A DNA stretch of 64,000 nucleotides. Origin: Verrucomicrobiota bacterium (GTDB lineage Bacteria > Verrucomicrobiota > Verrucomicrobiia > Limisphaerales > JADLHS01). The stretch lies in contig JAKQDQ010000090.1 of NCBI GenBank assembly GCA_029573725.1, positions 88,028 through 152,027 on the forward strand, read 5' to 3'. The notes beneath the pieces are model-generated. The model made no database searches and was not told the origin of the DNA. It saw nothing but the letters and a program-made list of their open reading frames with translations. Positions 49,123-59,687 of this stretch are shown one piece after another. Position 1 is the first letter of the stretch; every line of letters starts with the position of its first letter. The position numbers and the translations under genes were made by a program.

Positions 49123-50013
49123 TTACAAGTAAAGCGACTGCTTCAGGTCGCGCACCAGGACACTGAGGAACGGATAGCGTTTGTTGGGCTCGAGCTCCAG
49201 GCATTTCAAAACGATCTTTTCCAGGCCAATCGGCAGCTCCGGATTGAGCATCCGCGGAGACATGAAATTGGTCCGATCGGTTTGGGCGTGCAAAATCTCG
49301 GTCGAAGTTTCGCCGGCAAACGGCTTTTGATAGGTCAACAACTCGTAAGCCGTGACGCCGAAGGCGAAAACATCCACCCGCCGGTCAATCGGCTGCCCCG
49401 ACAACTGCTCCGGGGCCATGTAGGTCGGCGTGCCGGGATTCTTCCCGATTTTCAACGGCTTCTCACTGATTGGTTGTGCGAGATCAAAATCCACCAGCCG
49501 CACGGCGGCATTCGGGGAAACGAGGACGTTCTCCGGCTTGAAATCCAGGTGCAGATATCCGCTCTCGTGGACGTGCTCCAGCGCTTCCGCCATGTCAATG
49601 AGGATCTGCGCCACGTTGTCGAGCAGAACCTGGTCCTGCCGGGCGTAAAGCACTTTTAGACTCGCACCCTCGACGTATTCCAGGAGGCAGTAGAGCAGCC
49701 CGTCAATTTTTCCATGCTCATAGTAGCCGATGATTCCCGGATGCCCCTGACATTGTTTTAGCGCATCGCATCCGTGCAGAAACCGTTTTCTGGCCGTGGC
49801 GTCGCCGCGCAGATCGGGCAGCAGCCGCCGAATGGCGAACTGCTTCCCGCCCGCATCACTGGCCAGCCAGATTTCTGCCATGCCGCCCGTGGCGATCAGT
49901 TCATGCAGGGTGAACTTCCCGAAGGCGCCGGGACCGGCAGAAGAGGCGTGGTTGGATCTGCTAAACAAGCCGAACACGCAGGTGATGTAGCAGGAAACTT
50001 CCGCCCCCGCCAC
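49123..50013 (-). CDS. serine/threonine protein kinase-like protein, altered catalytic motifs
   Basis: FTLHELIATGGMAEIWLASD...HVHESGYLHLDFKPENVLV...VRLVDFDLAQ...GTPTYMAPEQLSGQPIDRRVDVFAFGVTAYELLTYQKPF. Exact start uncertain. Confidence 0.85.
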   Translation of the reverse strand: MAGAEVSCYITCVFGLFSRSNHASSAGPGAFGKFTLHELIATGGMAEIWLASDAGGKQFAIRRLLPDLRGDATARKRFLHGCDALKQCQGHPGIIGYYEHGKIDGLLYCLLEYVEGASLKVLYARQDQVLLDNVAQILIDMAEALEHVHESGYLHLDFKPENVLVSPNAAVRLVDFDLAQPISEKPLKIGKNPGTPTYMAPEQLSGQPIDRRVDVFAFGVTAYELLTYQKPFAGETSTEILHAQTDRTNFMSPRMLNPELPIGLEKIVLKCLELEPNKRYPFLSVLVRDLKQSLYL

Positions 50014-50103
50014 TTTGTTTTACGCGAAAATGGGCGCGCCCCACGGGAGCGGGCCGTCGCGATTTTCACTTGGTCTTGCGCGCGCCGGTTTTTATGGTGC
50101 CTC

Positions 50104-50844
50104 ATGGCCCGGAAATTTGCCTGGCAAACCGTTTCCGAAGCGGGCCTGGCGTGGCTCTATCCGCATGTCTGTCAGCTCTGCGAGCGCGAGCCGGCCACCC
50201 CGACCGGGGGTTTTGTCGGCGCCCGTTGCCGCAAGGAAGTGCATTTCATTGAACCGCCCATTTGCCAGCGTTGCGGCCTGCCCTTCCCGGGCAACATCTC
50301 GAACACATTCGAGTGCTCCAACTGCCACGGAATGGAGCTGCATTTCACCACCGCGCGTTCGGCGGTGGCGGCCCGGGGGACGGCCCTGGAGATCATCCAC
50401 CGCTTCAAATATCACCGCGCCCTGTGGTTCGGTCCGTACCTGGCGGAATTGCTCGTCGGCGTGGCGGCGCCGGCGCTGCAAATGCAGCCTTGGGATTGCC
50501 TCGTGCCCGTGCCCCTGCATCCCCTCAAACAACGTGAACGGGAGTTCAACCAGGCCGAACACCTGGCCCGGCCGCTGGCGCAGGCGTTGAAACTCCCCCT
50601 GCGGACTGATTTGCTGCAGCGCCGCATCGCGACCCGCACCCAGACCCTGCTCACCAAAACACAACGCGCCGACAATGTGCGCCGGGCATTTGCGGCGCGG
50701 CCGAACGCCCGCCTGCACGGCGAACGCATCATCCTGGTGGATGACGTGCTGACCACGGGCGCGACGACGAGCGCGTGCGCCCGGGTCTTGCGAGACCTCG
50801 GCGCCGGCGAAGTTTGTGTCTGGACAGTCGCGCGGGGACTTTGA
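50104..50844 (+). CDS. comF: ComF-family phosphoribosyltransferase
   Basis: YPHVCQLCE...CQRCGLPFPG...ECSNCHG zinc finger; ERIILVDDVLTTGATTSACARVLRDLGAGEV PRPP-binding loop. Confidence 0.92.
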   Translation: MARKFAWQTVSEAGLAWLYPHVCQLCEREPATPTGGFVGARCRKEVHFIEPPICQRCGLPFPGNISNTFECSNCHGMELHFTTARSAVAARGTALEIIHRFKYHRALWFGPYLAELLVGVAAPALQMQPWDCLVPVPLHPLKQREREFNQAEHLARPLAQALKLPLRTDLLQRRIATRTQTLLTKTQRADNVRRAFAARPNARLHGERIILVDDVLTTGATTSACARVLRDLGAGEVCVWTVARGL

Positions 50845-50953
50845 ATAATCAGGTGGCTGATAAGATGAGTTGTAGTTTTGCAACCGGGCCTGCCCTGCCA
50901 GGCGGCAGGCCGAGCGCTCCACGCCCCTCCGGGGCCATGACGACCTTTTGACC

Positions 50954-51919
50954 ATGTCCACCACCACTTTCACCAAGGCCGCGCCGGATGTCCCGCCGGT
51001 CGAACCCGCGCTCACGCCGCCGCCCGAACCGAAGGCGGGCACGGCAACCTTTGTTAAAAACAAGCTCAAGATCGCGGCCGGCAAGACCAAGAAGAAGGAG
51101 TTCCCCGTCGGCCTGTGGACCAAGTGCCCGAAGTGTGAGGAGATGCTTTTCGACAAGGAGCTCGATGAGAATCTGAAAGTCTGCATGAAGTGCCGGCACC
51201 ACTTCCCCATCGGCGCACGGGAACGCATCCACTCCCTGGTCGAAACCTGTTCATTCGAGGAGGCGGACGCGGCCATGACCAGCGTGGACATGCTGGGTTT
51301 CACCGGCACGACCTCCTACAAGGACAAGCTGGCGGCCAGTTGGAAGAAAACCAATCTGAAGGATGCGGTCATCACGGGGATCGGCCAGATCGGCCGGCAG
51401 CGGGTGGCGCTGGGCGTGATGGATTTCAGCTTCATCGGCGGCAGCATGGGCTCGGTGGTGGGCGAAAAACTGACGCGGTTGATCGAAACCGGCACGGAAA
51501 AGGAGATTCCCGTGATCATCGTTTCCACCAGCGGGGGCGCGCGGATGTATGAGGGCATGTTCAGCCTGATGCAAATGGCCAAAACCTGTGCCGCCCTGGC
51601 CTATCACGCCCGCGCGAAACTGCCCTTCATCAGTGTGCTGACGCATCCCACCATGGCGGGGGTCATGGCCAGCTTTGCCACGGTGGGCGATTTGATTCTC
51701 GCGGAGCCGGACGCCATGATCGGCTTCGCCGGCGCGCGCGTCATCAAGGACACCACGCAGGCGGAATTGCCCCCGGATTTTCAAACTTCGGAATTTCTTC
51801 TCAAGCACGGCCTGATTGACGCCATCGTCGCCCGCAACGAGATGAAGGAGCGGCTGATGGACTACATGGATTTTCTGATGGCGGGGCGGAGAGCGGCGGC
51901 CGCCGGCCGGACGGTGTGA
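50954..51919 (+). CDS. accD: acetyl-CoA carboxylase carboxyltransferase subunit beta
   Basis: GLWTKCPKCEEMLFDKELDENLKVCMKCRHHFPIGARERI; VIIVSTSGGARMYEGMFSLMQMAKT. Confidence 0.96.
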   Translation: MSTTTFTKAAPDVPPVEPALTPPPEPKAGTATFVKNKLKIAAGKTKKKEFPVGLWTKCPKCEEMLFDKELDENLKVCMKCRHHFPIGARERIHSLVETCSFEEADAAMTSVDMLGFTGTTSYKDKLAASWKKTNLKDAVITGIGQIGRQRVALGVMDFSFIGGSMGSVVGEKLTRLIETGTEKEIPVIIVSTSGGARMYEGMFSLMQMAKTCAALAYHARAKLPFISVLTHPTMAGVMASFATVGDLILAEPDAMIGFAGARVIKDTTQAELPPDFQTSEFLLKHGLIDAIVARNEMKERLMDYMDFLMAGRRAAAAGRTV

Positions 51920-51937
51920 CGCACCGGCCTCCCGGCT

Positions 51938-54541
51938 TCACGGCGCCCGAAACGTCAGGTGGTCCCCCTGCGCGCCGACCTCGATTTTTTCACCGGGCTT
52001 GAATTCTCCCGCCAACAACTTGCCCGCCAACGGATCCAGGAGATGCGTTTGAATCGCCCGCTTGAGCGGCCGCGCACCGAACTGAGGATCGTAGCCTTCG
52101 CGGGCCAGCCATTGCTTGGCCGCCTCGTCCACCTTGAGGGTGAGGTTCTGCTGGGCGAGCCGTTTTTCCAGGCGTCCCAGTTGGATGTCCACAATGCGGG
52201 CCAGCTCCCGCTCGTCGAGACTCTGGAAAATGATCACGTCGTCCACCCGGTTCAGAAACTCCGGGCGGAAGTGCCGTTTCAGCTCGGCCATGACCTTGTC
52301 CTCCATCGCCGCGCGCGCCCCCACGGTCGTGCGGCCATCCAGGAAATATTCCTGAATGATCGGCGAGCCGAGATTGCTGGTCATGATGACGATGGTGTTT
52401 TTGAAATCCACGGTGCGGCCCTGACCATCGGTGAGCCGTCCGTCGTCGAGCACCTGCAGCAACACGTTGAACACGTCGTGGTGCGCCTTCTCAATCTCGT
52501 CGAAAAGGATCACCGAATACGGTTTCCGTCGCACCGCCTCGCTGAGCTGGCCTCCCTCCTCATATCCCACGTAGCCGGGTGGCGCGCCGATGAGCCGCGC
52601 GACCGTGTGCTTCTCCATGTACTCGCTCATGTCAATCCGCACCATCGCCTGCTCGTCATCGAACAGAAACTCCGCCAGCGCCCGGGCGGTCTCCGTCTTG
52701 CCCACCCCGGTCGGCCCGAGAAAAATGAACGAACCAATGGGCCGGTTCGGATCCTGCAGCCCGCTGCGGGAACGGCGCACCGCGTTCGCCACGGCCACCA
52801 CCGCTTGCCGCTGGCCGATGACCCGCTGTTGCAGGCGCTCCTCCATCTTGAGCAGCTTCTCGCGCTCGCCCTCCAGCATCCGTGACACCGGGATGTGTGT
52901 CCAGGAGGCGACCACGCGGGCGATGTCCTCATCCGTGACCTCCTGGCGCAGCAACGAATGCCGCGCGGCATCGCCGGACTGTTTTTCGATGGTCGCCAGT
53001 TTTTTTTCCAGCTCGGGAATCCTGCCGTATTGAATTTCGGCGGAGCGGCTGAGGTCGCCGGCGCGTTGGGCCTTTTCGAGCTCAAGCTTCGCCTGCTCCA
53101 ATTGCTGCTGCACGATGCTGACGGCGTTGACGGCCGTCTTTTCATTCTGCCATTGCGCGGTCAGCGCCTTGGATTGCTCCTTCAGGTTCGCCAGCTCCCG
53201 GTCGAGCAACTTGAGCCGCTCCCGGCTGGCCGCATCCTTCTCCTTGGCCAGCGAGGTGCGCTCGATTTCCAGCTGCAGGATCTGCCGGTCCAGTTGATCG
53301 AGCTCGGTGGGCTTGGAGTCCAGTTCCATCTTGATGCGCGACGCGGCCTCGTCCACCAGGTCAATCGCCTTGTCCGGCAGAAAACGGTCGGTGATGTAGC
53401 GCTGGGACAACGTTGCCGCCGCCACGAGCGCGGCATCCTGGATCCGCACCCCGTGATGCACCTCGTAACGCTCCTTCAACCCGCGCAAGATCGCGATGGT
53501 GGCCTCAACGGTCGGCTCGGTCACCATGACCGGCTGGAACCGGCGTTCCAACGCCGGGTCCTTTTCAATGTGCTTGCGGTACTCGTCCAGCGTGGTGGCC
53601 CCCACGCAGCGGAGTTCACCCCGGGCGAGTTGCGGCTTCATAATGTTGGCGGCGTCCGTGGCGCCTTCCGCCGCGCCCGCGCCCACCAGCGTGTGCAGCT
53701 CGTCAATGAACAGAACGATCTGCCCCTCGCTGGCGACAATTTCTTTGAGAAACGCCTTGAGCCGGTCCTCGAACTCCCCGCGGTATTTCGCGCCGGCAAT
53801 CATCGCGCCCAGGTCCATCGCCACCAGCCGCTTGTGCTTCAACGATTCCGGCACATCCCCGCTGACGATGCGCCGGGCCAGCCCCTCGGCAATGGCCGTC
53901 TTGCCCACGCCGGGTTCGCCGATGAGCACCGGATTGTTCTTGGTGCGCCGCGTCAACACCTGCATCACGCGCCGGATTTCCTCATCACGCCCGATCACCG
54001 GATCAATCCTGCCCTGTCGCGCCAGCGCCGTGAGATCGCGCCCATATTTTTCGAGCGCCTGAAACTTGCCCTCGGGCGACGGGTCGGTTACGCGCTGGTT
54101 GCCGCGCAACTCGGCCAGGGCCTTCAACACCGCGTCGCGTTGGAGGCCGTGCGTTTTGCAAAGCTGCTGCAGTGCCGGGCCGCCGCCCTCAAGGACGCCG
54201 AGCAGCAGGTGTTCGGTGCTGATGTAATCGTCCTTGAGCCTGCCGGCTTCGGATTGCGCGGCATCCAGGGCTTTCTTCAGGTCATTGCTGAGGTATGCGT
54301 CCGCGCTGCTCGTGCCCTGGACCTTATGCCGGCGCGCCAGTTCCCGCTCGACTTCGGGCTGCAACCGTCCGGGCGGCACGCCGACTTTTTCCAGCAGCTC
54401 CGGCACCAGGCTTTCGGGCTGGCTCACCAATGCCAGCAGCAGATGCTCACAATCCACCGCCTGATGCGCGTAGCGATGCGCCACGCGTTGCGCCTCCGCC
54501 AACGCTTCCTGGGACTTGATGGTTAACTTGTCCAATTGCAT
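51938..54541 (-). CDS. clpB: ATP-dependent chaperone ClpB
   Basis: [54 protein letters not shown]; middle coiled coil. Confidence 0.96.
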   Translation of the reverse strand: MQLDKLTIKSQEALAEAQRVAHRYAHQAVDCEHLLLALVSQPESLVPELLEKVGVPPGRLQPEVERELARRHKVQGTSSADAYLSNDLKKALDAAQSEAGRLKDDYISTEHLLLGVLEGGGPALQQLCKTHGLQRDAVLKALAELRGNQRVTDPSPEGKFQALEKYGRDLTALARQGRIDPVIGRDEEIRRVMQVLTRRTKNNPVLIGEPGVGKTAIAEGLARRIVSGDVPESLKHKRLVAMDLGAMIAGAKYRGEFEDRLKAFLKEIVASEGQIVLFIDELHTLVGAGAAEGATDAANIMKPQLARGELRCVGATTLDEYRKHIEKDPALERRFQPVMVTEPTVEATIAILRGLKERYEVHHGVRIQDAALVAAATLSQRYITDRFLPDKAIDLVDEAASRIKMELDSKPTELDQLDRQILQLEIERTSLAKEKDAASRERLKLLDRELANLKEQSKALTAQWQNEKTAVNAVSIVQQQLEQAKLELEKAQRAGDLSRSAEIQYGRIPELEKKLATIEKQSGDAARHSLLRQEVTDEDIARVVASWTHIPVSRMLEGEREKLLKMEERLQQRVIGQRQAVVAVANAVRRSRSGLQDPNRPIGSFIFLGPTGVGKTETARALAEFLFDDEQAMVRIDMSEYMEKHTVARLIGAPPGYVGYEEGGQLSEAVRRKPYSVILFDEIEKAHHDVFNVLLQVLDDGRLTDGQGRTVDFKNTIVIMTSNLGSPIIQEYFLDGRTTVGARAAMEDKVMAELKRHFRPEFLNRVDDVIIFQSLDERELARIVDIQLGRLEKRLAQQNLTLKVDEAAKQWLAREGYDPQFGARPLKRAIQTHLLDPLAGKLLAGEFKPGEKIEVGAQGDHLTFRAP

Positions 54542-54762
54542 AGCCATCAATGTGCTGGACAACCCCGTCACGTCAAGTTTCCCTCCGGTTGCCGCGCCCG
54601 CCCGTTCCGCCCGGACAAAGCCCGCCCCGCAATTTCACCCGGCGCTCCGGGGCATTGCCGCCGACGCAAAGAAATTCTGTTGAGCCCGGAGATTCTGCGT
54701 TAGGCTGGCCGCAGGGTGGAAATGCCCGGGCGGGTGCCTGGTGCGATGGAGAACGTGTTGCT

Positions 54763-55500
54763 GTGAAACATATTGGTTTGATTGGCGGACTGAGCCCCGA
54801 ATCCACGGTCCACTATTACCAGATTATTTGCCGGGAATATAACTGTTGCCGGGGCGGCTTGAACTTCCCGCACCTCACGATTGAGAGTCTGAACCTCGCC
54901 GAACTGGTGGGCCGGTTTCAGGCCAACGATTGGGATGGCGTGGCGGCAATTCTCCTCGCCGCCCTGCGCCGTCTCCAGCAGGGCGGGGCAGCATTCGCCG
55001 CCATCCTGGCCAATACGCCGCACAACGCCTACGAACGCATCCAGGCCAAATCCCCGCTGCAAATCGTCACCATCATGGAGGCCACGGCGGCCGCGCTGCA
55101 GCGCGCCGCCCGACAGCGCGTGGGGCTGCTGGGCACCCGGGCCACGATGGAATACGGCTTCTTCCAAAACTACTTCGCGGAGGCGGGCATTCAAACCCTC
55201 GTGCCCGACGCCGCGCAACGTCAGGAACTGGACCGCATCGTCTGGGAGGAACTCGCGCAGGGACAGCTTCATCCCGCCTCCCGGCGGGCGGCGCGGGCCA
55301 TGATGGCGGACTTGCAGCAGCGGGGTGCGGAAGCGGTCGTGCTGGGCTGCACCGAACTTTCGCTCCTCATCCAACCGGAAGACACCCCGCTGCCCTGCTT
55401 CGACACCACGCAAATTCATGCCAGCGCCATTCTGGAATTTGCCCGGCGGGACGAACCACCTATCGCACCCCGCCTCCCACCCGCTCCCCTCACCCCATGA
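54763..55500 (+). CDS. aspartate/glutamate racemase family protein
   Basis: GTG start, VKHIGLIGGLSPESTVHYYQIICREYN...ILANTPHNAYERI...VVLGCTELSLLI; candidate Thr/Cys catalytic contexts. Confidence 0.9.
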   Translation: MKHIGLIGGLSPESTVHYYQIICREYNCCRGGLNFPHLTIESLNLAELVGRFQANDWDGVAAILLAALRRLQQGGAAFAAILANTPHNAYERIQAKSPLQIVTIMEATAAALQRAARQRVGLLGTRATMEYGFFQNYFAEAGIQTLVPDAAQRQELDRIVWEELAQGQLHPASRRAARAMMADLQQRGAEAVVLGCTELSLLIQPEDTPLPCFDTTQIHASAILEFARRDEPPIAPRLPPAPLTP

Positions 55501-55997
55501 GTGCCCCGGAACATTCCCCGGATCCCGCTCCCATCCCACCCGCAACGAAGCCCGGACAGTTGGACGAGACGGCTGAAATTCTCGAGCCGGCGAGTCCCAC
55601 CTGCTACCTCGGTGAATTTGAAAACCTGCTGAAGCCGCCACCCGCCGTCCGGATCAAAAGCGTCCATGAAGCACCCGCCGCCTCCGATGGAACACGCATC
55701 CTGGTGGAACGGCCCGGGCCCGGAAGGCCGCCGCCGGCCGGGGCCGCGTTGGCAGATTGGCGGCCGGAAGCGGCCCCGAGCGCGGAGTTGCAGGAATGGT
55801 TCGCCGCCGCCCCTGCAGTGCGCTGGGCCGAATTCCGGGAGCGCTATTGGCACGAACTAAACGGCCGGCCGGAAGCGCTGCGACCTTTCTACGCCGCGCT
55901 TCAGAAAGCCGGGCTGACCCTGGTCCACGACAACCAGGATGCCAACCATAATCCCGCCTCGGTGCTGCGCGAATATTTACTGGCTCATTTGCCTTGA
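55497..55997 (+). CDS. DUF488-like protein with degenerate N-terminal motif
   Basis: ATGA overlap with racemase; VRIKSVHEAPAASDGTRILVERPGPGR...PSAELQEWFA...RWAEFRERYWHEL...TLVHDNQDANHNPASVLREYL. Confidence 0.65.
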   Translation: MSAPEHSPDPAPIPPATKPGQLDETAEILEPASPTCYLGEFENLLKPPPAVRIKSVHEAPAASDGTRILVERPGPGRPPPAGAALADWRPEAAPSAELQEWFAAAPAVRWAEFRERYWHELNGRPEALRPFYAALQKAGLTLVHDNQDANHNPASVLREYLLAHLP

Positions 55998-56257
55998 CGC
56001 ACGGGCGGTTCCGGCCAGAACCAGCGCCGGGCGCCAATCCACTCCAAGTTCCTGCTGTGGGTGAATCCCCGACCGCGGTCTTCACCGCCTTTCCGCGCCG
56101 CTCCCGTGGCGCGGGAAGCCGCGTCGCCCGGACGCCTGCCGAGGTGATCAGCGGAATTGTGGCACTGCGGAATCCGCCGGTTGAACCGGTGCCAGCAGGT
56201 GGGTCGCCCGCCGGAACCAAAAACCGCGACCGCGCGGCGGATCGGCGCGGAAGCAGA

Positions 56258-57634
56258 TTATCCCTGCGCCCCGGAAACCTCATGTCCGAGCAAAATCCAT
56301 GCGCCCGGTCCCGGCGGCAGAACGATGCGCTCTCCGGCCTTCAGCTTGACCGAGCGGAAGATGTTTCCCGTGAGCGGATGAATCACGTCCATTGCCAACC
56401 CCGTCCGCGCTGCGAGCTGGAGACCCGCCGGACGAATGCCCATGGGCAGGCAAACGAAGCGATTTCCTTTCCGACTTCCGACATTACGCACACATCCATC
56501 GCGGCTGGCAGGAATTGCGGTCACGTAACGATCCGGCTGGCCGCCAGCAAACACGGTGAACGGAGCATCCGCTTCCTTTCCATCGTTGCGCTGCCAGGCG
56601 GGCAAATCCGCGGGGAGAATCTGTCGCAGCGCGTGAAAATCGGCAATGGCCGGAGTGCCCGCAAAACTCGTGGTGCCGAACACGCCGGCTTCGGAATGGA
56701 AAACATACATCGGCAACTTCGCCACGTAAGCAAACGCCGCCGCCATCACCAGCCGGATGCTCGAGGTCTCCCCGGCCACGGAAGCCCCCGGACCAATCGG
56801 CTCATTGCTGCTCACCGGCGGGAAACCCGGGCGCAACCCCAGCTCCCAGCAATCATAGACCGGCTTCCAGCCGTCGTCCGCCCGGTCGCGGCTGAAATGC
56901 CACGTCGCGATGTCCGCCGCGCTGCGGGCGTACAGTTTTGCAAAATCGTCCAGGTGGTTGGAGGTCGTGGCGATCAGGACGGGCGTCCGCGCGCCGAGGA
57001 ACCGGGTGAACTCCCGCAACTCCCGCACGCCGGCTTCCCCGGGAAACCCATTTTGCCACGCCTCGTTCGCCACTTCGATGAGGATGATCTTCGCCTCCCG
57101 GCCGCGCACGATTTCGTCCAGCAGGCGATGCAGGTGCGTCAGCCGGTCCGGCGGTTGCGGCATGAGTTGCGCATCGGCGAAGACCGTGATCTGCGCCCGC
57201 AAACCGTAGCGATCGTAGCCCAGATCAATCAGTTCACCCAGTTGTTTCCAGTAATCGGGCCATGCCGCCACCAGTTTGCCGGCGCGGTTCGTGAACGACA
57301 CCGGGGCAATCTCCCGACCGCTCCAGGCCGGATTCCATCCCACCATGGACAGGAGGCGATAGTAGTTGAACCCCTGGCGGGAGAGGAATGCCAGATCCTG
57401 TTCGAGACGCGGACGATCGTTGCGACAACGCCACAGGGCCGGGAAATAGGAAACCCCCAGCCCGAGAAACGGCCCCCCGTCATCTTGCAGCCCGTGTTCG
57501 ACAACCCGCACGAGTCCCGAACGTTTCAAAGGAACGTCGCCGACCCCGGCCTTCCCGGCGGCGTGCGTCACGGCCACGCCACCCAGAATCCAGAGCAGCA
57601 ACACCACCCGCAGATGAAAATGGACACGTTTCAT
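56258..57634 (-). CDS. secreted glycoside hydrolase-like (TIM-barrel) protein
   Basis: Signal peptide from MKRVHFHLRVVLLLWILGG; GVSYFPALWRCRNDRPRLEQDLAFLSRQGFNYYRLL...ILIEVANEAWQNG. Confidence 0.75.
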   Translation of the reverse strand: MKRVHFHLRVVLLLWILGGVAVTHAAGKAGVGDVPLKRSGLVRVVEHGLQDDGGPFLGLGVSYFPALWRCRNDRPRLEQDLAFLSRQGFNYYRLLSMVGWNPAWSGREIAPVSFTNRAGKLVAAWPDYWKQLGELIDLGYDRYGLRAQITVFADAQLMPQPPDRLTHLHRLLDEIVRGREAKIILIEVANEAWQNGFPGEAGVRELREFTRFLGARTPVLIATTSNHLDDFAKLYARSAADIATWHFSRDRADDGWKPVYDCWELGLRPGFPPVSSNEPIGPGASVAGETSSIRLVMAAAFAYVAKLPMYVFHSEAGVFGTTSFAGTPAIADFHALRQILPADLPAWQRNDGKEADAPFTVFAGGQPDRYVTAIPASRDGCVRNVGSRKGNRFVCLPMGIRPAGLQLAARTGLAMDVIHPLTGNIFRSVKLKAGERIVLPPGPGAWILLGHEVSGAQG

Positions 57635-57965
57635 CAAATCACACACGGCCGCCGCGCAAGCGCCGGCAGCAAGGCGACTGCATTCCAGCATTCCCGCCTC
57701 ACCGTCTGTTGAGGGTGATATGAAAGGGGCGGCGGTTGCGAGGATGTTTTCCCGGGATCAGACGGAGAGGGCAAAACGATTGCATCGTCGGCAACCCTTT
57801 CCCGCCCGGCCGTCGGTTGACCGCGGGCCGGCTCCGATCACCGCCCCCCGCCCGGAGGCCGCGCTCCGCCGATGCTCCTGCACCGGCCAGGCTCGCAAAG
57901 CCCAGCGCCACGCGCCCTGAACGGATGGACCGTGATGGTTGCTGACATGTCCGGTCCAATCTGTT

Positions 57966-59405
57966 ATGAGACAACCCATGCGAGCCTTGATCGGCGTGGC
58001 GGCGCTCTGCGTCTGGGGGCTTTCCATCGCAACTGGACTGGGGGATGGCAAGGTATTTGGCCGATCGGAAGTCCAGGCCCGGGTGACCATTCCCAACCAG
58101 CAGGCGCTCATCTCGCATCAGGCGGGAACGGAATGTCTGGTGATTGAAACGGCATTTCTTGGTCGGGGCACCAACTTCGGCTGGGTGGTGCCCCTGCCCG
58201 GCGAACCCAGGGTCACCGCCGTATCCGAGGATTTTTTTCCCGCGCTACGGACGGCCTTTCAACCGCGCTTGCTGCATTATGTTCATCATTATTACCTGGG
58301 CGTGTTGTTTGCCGGCGGGGTGGCCTTTCTCGCCTGGCGGTCGTTCAAAGGCGAGGCGGTCTGGTGGAAGGATTTGCCCCTCTGCCTGGTCCTGGCCCTG
58401 GCCCTGGGCATCCTGGGAAAGAATTTGCTGTTGAGCGGGCCGGGGCTGGTCTTCCTGCTGGCCACGCGACTGCTGGTCCGCTCAACCGTCAATTTCACGG
58501 TGGTCGTGTTGGTGGGGATGCTGCTGGCGGTTGGGATGACCGCCGCCCTGCACATGAAACAATCCGGTCTGCTCATCACCATGGAGGCCGGCGGCGATCC
58601 GTCTCTGGCCGCACCGTTGGGAGTGACGGTTCTCTCCGTGCAACGGGCCGGCGTCTTTGAGGTCACGACCCTTCGCGGGGCCAACCCACGCGCGGTCCTC
58701 GATTGGCTGGAGCACAATGGTTTCGCCGCGCCCGCAGCCATCGGGCCGGTGGTGGAGGACTACGTGGCGCGCGGCTGGGTGTTCGTCGCCAGCAAAATTC
58801 GACGGGAACACACCACGGATGGAGTGACGTCGGCACATCCACTGTCCTTCACGTTCAGCACGCCTCAACCCATCTACCCGCTGAGGTTGACGGGTGTGGA
58901 CAATGAGGCGTGTGCGATTGATCTTTACGTCTTCGGCGAGCGCCGCGCGACGGCCTCCCCTTTCCGCGTCCTGCGTTGTGATCGCGTCGCAAACAACTCG
59001 CCGGATGTGTCGGATCGGCCCCGTCAATCCCGGCTGCAAATTCGCAATTCCGAGGTGCTCCACTGCATCGGCCACGCCACGGTGGGCACCCAGCTGTCCG
59101 CCCTCCTCACGCCGGAGCAAATGCGGGCGGATGCGGAAATCCGCTGGCGCGCTTTCTCCTCCCGGGGGGGCACGGTGTTCAGCCGGTCAGGGGCGGCCAT
59201 TGTGGCGCTGAATGTCAGCGTGCCACTGGCGATGCTTGGCTGGTTGCTCGTCGGCGCGAGCCGTGATGGTTGGGGCGTGAATGAGAAATTCATCGCGCAA
59301 TGGAGGTTGGCTGTCATCATCGCCGCGCTGGTCACGGGGTGCGGAGTTTACTGGCTGCTGCCAAAAGTCGATGTGCTCAACCTCCCGGCCGTGACGGAGG
59401 TGTAA
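57966..59405 (+). CDS. DUF2330-like protein with several transmembrane segments
   Basis: VTIPNQQALISHQAGTECLVIETAFLGRGTNFGWVVPLPGEPRV plus hydrophobic segments and C-terminal TM. Confidence 0.65.
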   Translation: MRQPMRALIGVAALCVWGLSIATGLGDGKVFGRSEVQARVTIPNQQALISHQAGTECLVIETAFLGRGTNFGWVVPLPGEPRVTAVSEDFFPALRTAFQPRLLHYVHHYYLGVLFAGGVAFLAWRSFKGEAVWWKDLPLCLVLALALGILGKNLLLSGPGLVFLLATRLLVRSTVNFTVVVLVGMLLAVGMTAALHMKQSGLLITMEAGGDPSLAAPLGVTVLSVQRAGVFEVTTLRGANPRAVLDWLEHNGFAAPAAIGPVVEDYVARGWVFVASKIRREHTTDGVTSAHPLSFTFSTPQPIYPLRLTGVDNEACAIDLYVFGERRATASPFRVLRCDRVANNSPDVSDRPRQSRLQIRNSEVLHCIGHATVGTQLSALLTPEQMRADAEIRWRAFSSRGGTVFSRSGAAIVALNVSVPLAMLGWLLVGASRDGWGVNEKFIAQWRLAVIIAALVTGCGVYWLLPKVDVLNLPAVTEV

Positions 59406-59687
59406 GCGGCCGCCCCTGCATCGGTGGACCGCGCCGCCCAACCAATCCCGGCCGGCCCCATCCGACTGGCCGCCCCTCCGATGCGCCCCGGCGGTGCCGC
59501 GGCAGCCGCAACCTGGAACCGCGCGTGGTCACGCGGCGACCACCGAAATTGTAGCGAACCGCATCCGTGAAATTTCGAGGCAAATTTCCTTGAACGTCGT
59601 GAATTTGAAGTCATACTCGGCTCCGCATCCAGTCGTCTGAATGACCGGCGGCGGAGCGAACCCTAACAACTCAGATCAGGTTTTCAC

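Noticed and set aside
52895-54526. 543-aa plus-strand ORF
   Set aside because: Antisense to clpB; shadow ORF
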